Assembly: GCA_041494805.1 (NCBI GenBank)
Contig: JBGQBN010000091.1
Span: forward strand, 1-9,099
Length of the DNA stretch: 9,099 nucleotides
Reading direction: 5' to 3'
Source of the DNA: JBGQBN01 sp041494805
GTDB taxonomy: Bacteria; Acidobacteriota; Terriglobia; Terriglobales; Acidobacteriaceae
Shown here in pieces: positions 7,372 to 9,099 of the stretch. A model generated the notes under the pieces. It did no database searches, was not told the DNA's origin, and worked only from the letters and a program-made list of their open reading frames with translations. The number at the start of each line of letters is the position of its first letter. The stretch's first letter is position 1. Both the position numbers and the translations under genes were made by a program.

Positions 7372-7397
7372 CATGGTCCTTGGTGGTTAAAGATTTT
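7372..7397 (+). repeat. GTGGTTA-type dispersed repeat, copy E
   Basis: The copy overlaps the 3' end of the thiolase gene. GTGGTTAAAGATTTT (7383-7397) is identical to 4027-4041, and the complement of its TTA at 7387-7389 is the thiolase stop. The last codons of the thiolase (E-N-L) lie within the repeat. Confidence 0.6.
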
Positions 7398-8562
7398 CAA
7401 AAATGCCCGCCGCTCCCATGCCTCCGCCGACGCACATGGTCACCATCCCAAACCGCCCATTCCGGCGCTTGAGTTCGTGGATAATGGCAGCGGTAAGCTT
7501 TGCCCCAGTGCAGCCCAGGGGATGTCCCAAAGCAATGGCTCCACCGTTCGGGTTAACGCGCTCAGGATCAAGCCCAGCTTCCTTGATAACAGCCAATGAC
7601 TGCGCCGCGAAAGCCTCGTTCAATTCGATCACGTCAATGTCGGAGAGCTTCAGTCCCGCCATCTTCAAAGCCTTGGGAATGGCGAACACCGGCCCGAGGC
7701 CCATCTCTTCCGGCTTGTATCCGGCGGTGGCAAACGCAACGTAACGTGCCAGCGGCTTGATGCCCAGCGCCTTGGCGCGATCGGCCGACATAACGACCGC
7801 GGCCGCCGCGCCGTCCGACATCTGCGAAGAATTCCCCGCGGTCACGGTACCCTTCACATGGAAAGCGGGCTTGAGCGCGAGCAACGCGTCGAGTGAAGTG
7901 TCGGCGCGCGGGCCTTCATCAACTTTGAAAGTCATCTCCTGCCGCTTGGGCTTCGAGCCATTCGGCGTCGTGAAGCTAACCGGCACAGCGACGGTTTCCT
8001 CGTTGAATTTGCCTGCCTGAATCGCCGCCAGCGCCTTCTGATGACTCCGCAGCGAGAATTCGTCCGCAGCTCCACGCGTAATGCCGAAGCGCTGAGCGAC
8101 TCTTTCCGCGGTCAGCCCCATCGAAAGATACGCGTCGGGATAATGATCCACCAGCCAAGGGTTCGGCGAAATCTTGTGCCCTCCCATTGGGATCATGGAC
8201 ATGGATTCCGTCCCGCCCGCCACGATGATCTCCGCCCCGCCGCTCATGATGCGCTCCGCCGCCATGGCAATCGCCTGCAGGCCGGAGGAGCAAAACCGGT
8301 TGATGGTGAGCGCCGAAACCTCGACCGGCAGCCCAGCCCGGAGTGAGGCAATGCGGGCCACGTTCATCCCTTGTTCAGCCTCAGGCATGGCGCAGCCCAG
8401 AATGACGTCCTCGATCTCTTCGGCGTCAACCTGCGGCACGCGTTCCAGCGCGCCCTTGATAGCCACAGCGGCCAGTTCGTCGGGACGGGTAGCGCGGAGC
8501 GTGCCTTTGAAGGCGCGTCCCACAGGGGTGCGGACGGAAGAGGCAATGACGACTTCACGCAT
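7387..8562 (-). CDS. fadA: Acetyl-CoA C-acyltransferase (3-ketoacyl-CoA thiolase)
   Basis: This 391-residue thiolase performs the last beta-oxidation step, cleaving 3-ketoacyl-CoA with CoA to acetyl-CoA and a shortened acyl-CoA. The acyl-accepting cysteine is C91 in NRFCSSGLQAI. NEAFAAQ (315-321), GHPLGCTGAK with H347 (346-355) and CVGGGMGAAG with C377 complete the thiolase active site. Length and ends are normal for the family. The ATG at 8562 has TAGGAG five bases upstream. It is the first gene of a minus-strand run with the GxxExxY gene (33 bases downstream of the stop) and the acyl-CoA dehydrogenase. Bacillus keeps fadA and fadE together with the hydratase/dehydrogenase gene fadN, but no such gene is visible here. 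A biosynthetic acetoacetyl-CoA thiolase cannot be excluded from sequence alone, though the dehydrogenase neighbour favours degradation. Confidence 0.94.
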   Translation of the reverse strand: MREVVIASSVRTPVGRAFKGTLRATRPDELAAVAIKGALERVPQVDAEEIEDVILGCAMPEAEQGMNVARIASLRAGLPVEVSALTINRFCSSGLQAIAMAAERIMSGGAEIIVAGGTESMSMIPMGGHKISPNPWLVDHYPDAYLSMGLTAERVAQRFGITRGAADEFSLRSHQKALAAIQAGKFNEETVAVPVSFTTPNGSKPKRQEMTFKVDEGPRADTSLDALLALKPAFHVKGTVTAGNSSQMSDGAAAAVVMSADRAKALGIKPLARYVAFATAGYKPEEMGLGPVFAIPKALKMAGLKLSDIDVIELNEAFAAQSLAVIKEAGLDPERVNPNGGAIALGHPLGCTGAKLTAAIIHELKRRNGRFGMVTMCVGGGMGAAGIFENL

Positions 8563-8583
8563 GGAAACTCCTACGCCATTTTA

Positions 8584-8609
8584 GATTGTTGATCGGTGAT
8601 TTTTGATTG
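8584..8609 (+). repeat. ATTGTTGAT-type repeat, half copy
   Basis: The stretch begins GATTGTTGATCGGTGATTTT and aligns with the left arm of the inverted repeat at 1943-1970 at most positions, allowing one gap. Here there is no partner arm. It would lie in the 5' leader of the thiolase transcript, just upstream of its ribosome site. Confidence 0.55.
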
Positions 8610-8666
8610 AAGATTTTCTGGGCGGCTGACCAAGGTTTTCCTACCCACCACTCACAGTCGGGGTGC

Positions 8667-8697
8667 CCCATGCTTCGCGCACTCTGCGAAGCGTGGG
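8667..8697. repeat. 12-bp stem-loop
   Basis: CCCATGCTTCGC (8667-8678) and GCGAAGCGTGGG (8686-8697) pair over 12 positions with one T-G type mismatch that is a wobble pair in RNA. The loop is GCACTCT. From memory, similar CCCAC..TTCGC / GCGAA..GTGGG stem-loops recur between genes in acidobacterial genomes; this was not checked. It could be a REP-like element or RNA structure. No T-run follows. Confidence 0.65.
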
Positions 8698-8751
8698 ATT
8701 CCACGGCCTCATCCCTCTTGGGATTTTGAGCCTGAGCTTGGTAGTGGGGCT

Positions 8752-8774
8752 AGTGTGAACGACAGTAGCACACT
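8752..8774. promoter_or_regulatory. Possible operator dyad
   Basis: AGTGTG (8752-8757) and CACACT (8769-8774) form a perfect 6-base dyad separated by 11 bases, just upstream of a weak candidate promoter. The spacing suits a dimeric repressor, but a dyad of this size can occur by chance. Confidence 0.2.
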
Positions 8775-8792
8775 TCCGCTGAGTTGAACCAC

Positions 8793-8821
8793 TTGACGGC
8801 AATCCCGGCGGGGAGTAGCGT
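8793..8821 (+). promoter_or_regulatory. Weak candidate promoter for the gene at 8863
   Basis: TTGACG (8793-8798) matches the -35 consensus at five of six positions. A 17-base spacer leads to TAGCGT (8816-8821), a poor -10 with three matches. The distance to the start codon is plausible. Confidence 0.25.
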
Positions 8822-8862
8822 GGCCATCTGCCAGGAAATTCCAACAAAACCAGGAGGCTTCT

Positions 8863-9099
8863 ATGCAGCGGAAAGCCATGTGGACCGCGGTTGTATTGGT
8901 GTTGCTGGCGGCGTTTGCCGCCGGCCAAGCGCAAGAGCAATACCTCGATGTGTTCACAGTGCAAGTGAAACCGGAAAAACGGGCAGACTTTGATGCCATC
9001 ACAAAAAAGATCGTGGCAGCCAATCGTCAAAACCAGGGCGATGCCTGGCTGGCCATGGAAACGGTTTACGGACGAGGAGACAGGGTCAGCTTCATCAGC
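8863..9099 (+). CDS. Secreted protein of unknown function, N-terminal part
   Basis: The frame runs from the ATG at 8863 to the window edge (79 codons) without a stop, so the C-terminus is missing. AGGAGG at 8852-8857, five bases before the ATG, is an excellent ribosome site. Residues 1-24 look like a signal peptide: MQRK, a hydrophobic core (VVLVLLAAFAA) and likely cleavage near AGQA-QEQ. The mature start, QYLDVFTVQVKPEKRADFDA, has the feel of a small alpha/beta barrel protein such as the ABM-like group (a beta strand, then KPEK..DFDA..K helix). That resemblance is weak and no function is claimed. It is divergent from the thiolase gene across a 300-base gap. Confidence 0.8.
   Translation, partial: MQRKAMWTAVVLVLLAAFAAGQAQEQYLDVFTVQVKPEKRADFDAITKKIVAANRQNQGDAWLAMETVYGRGDRVSFIS

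Larger units (their letters stand above)
8563..8862. other. 300-base divergent intergenic region
   Basis: No convincing gene was found here; frames through it are short or antisense. It holds the thiolase ribosome site next to 8562, an ATTGTTGAT-type half repeat, a strong stem-loop, a small dyad, a weak candidate promoter and the AGGAGG ribosome site (8852-8857) of the gene at 8863. Regulation of both flanking genes should be located here. Confidence 0.7.

Noticed and set aside
7354..7374. Upstream ATG at 7374 as the GxxExxY start
   Set aside because: It lies within repeat copy E, has only a too-close purine stretch before it, and adds residues not typical of the family; the ATG at 7353 has a proper GGAGG.
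8568..8587. TAAAAT box upstream of the thiolase as a -10 promoter element
   Set aside because: Although close to the consensus, it would place the transcript start on the ribosome site, and no -35 box lies at the right distance.
8641..9030. 129-residue minus-strand frame
   Set aside because: It runs antisense through the signal peptide and ribosome site of the gene at 8863 and through the stem-loop; no motif supports it.

Overview
The window looks like chromosomal DNA of a GC-rich soil-type bacterium, most likely an Acidobacteriota member (Terriglobales/Koribacter-like). This is inferred from the gene mix: a two-subunit glycine decarboxylase, a TMTC-like membrane protein with TPRs, a DUF2911 protein, a GxxExxY protein and a VLCAD-type acyl-CoA dehydrogenase next to a thiolase. 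The character of the intergenic repeats points the same way. No tRNA, rRNA, CRISPR array, transposase or phage gene was seen.

Layout. (1) 1-1944, plus strand: the 3' end of gcvPA and all of gcvPB, the two halves of the P-protein of the glycine cleavage system, overlapping by ATGA. (2) 1943-2110: a long AT-rich inverted repeat, then two copies of a GTGGTTA-type repeat. (3) 2111-3976, plus: a large membrane protein with a TMTC/GT-C-like N-terminal half and C-terminal TPRs. (4) 4045-4581, minus: an exported DUF2911 protein, divergent from (5) 4691-4945, plus: an unrecognised 84-residue protein. (6) 5055-8562, minus: a fatty-acid beta-oxidation block read as thiolase (fadA-like), then a small GxxExxY/PD-(D/E)xK-like gene, then an acyl-CoA dehydrogenase (fadE-like). 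(7) 8563-8862: a 300-base divergent intergenic region with a repeat half-copy and a stem-loop. (8) 8863-9099, plus: the start of a secreted protein that runs off the window.

Functionally this is mostly housekeeping metabolism (glycine cleavage, fatty-acid oxidation) plus cell-envelope or exported proteins. The most noteworthy part is between the genes. A short repeat with core GTGGTTA occurs five times in plus orientation and once inverted, always at a gene boundary, and in three cases it supplies a stop codon. Two copies, 14/15 identical over their core, bracket the GxxExxY gene, which sits between the two beta-oxidation genes. That makes a repeat-bounded nuclease-like cassette the best candidate here for something not fully described. 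At least two further repeat families (ATTGTTGAT-based and ATTGGCAAT-based palindromes) fill other intergenic gaps.
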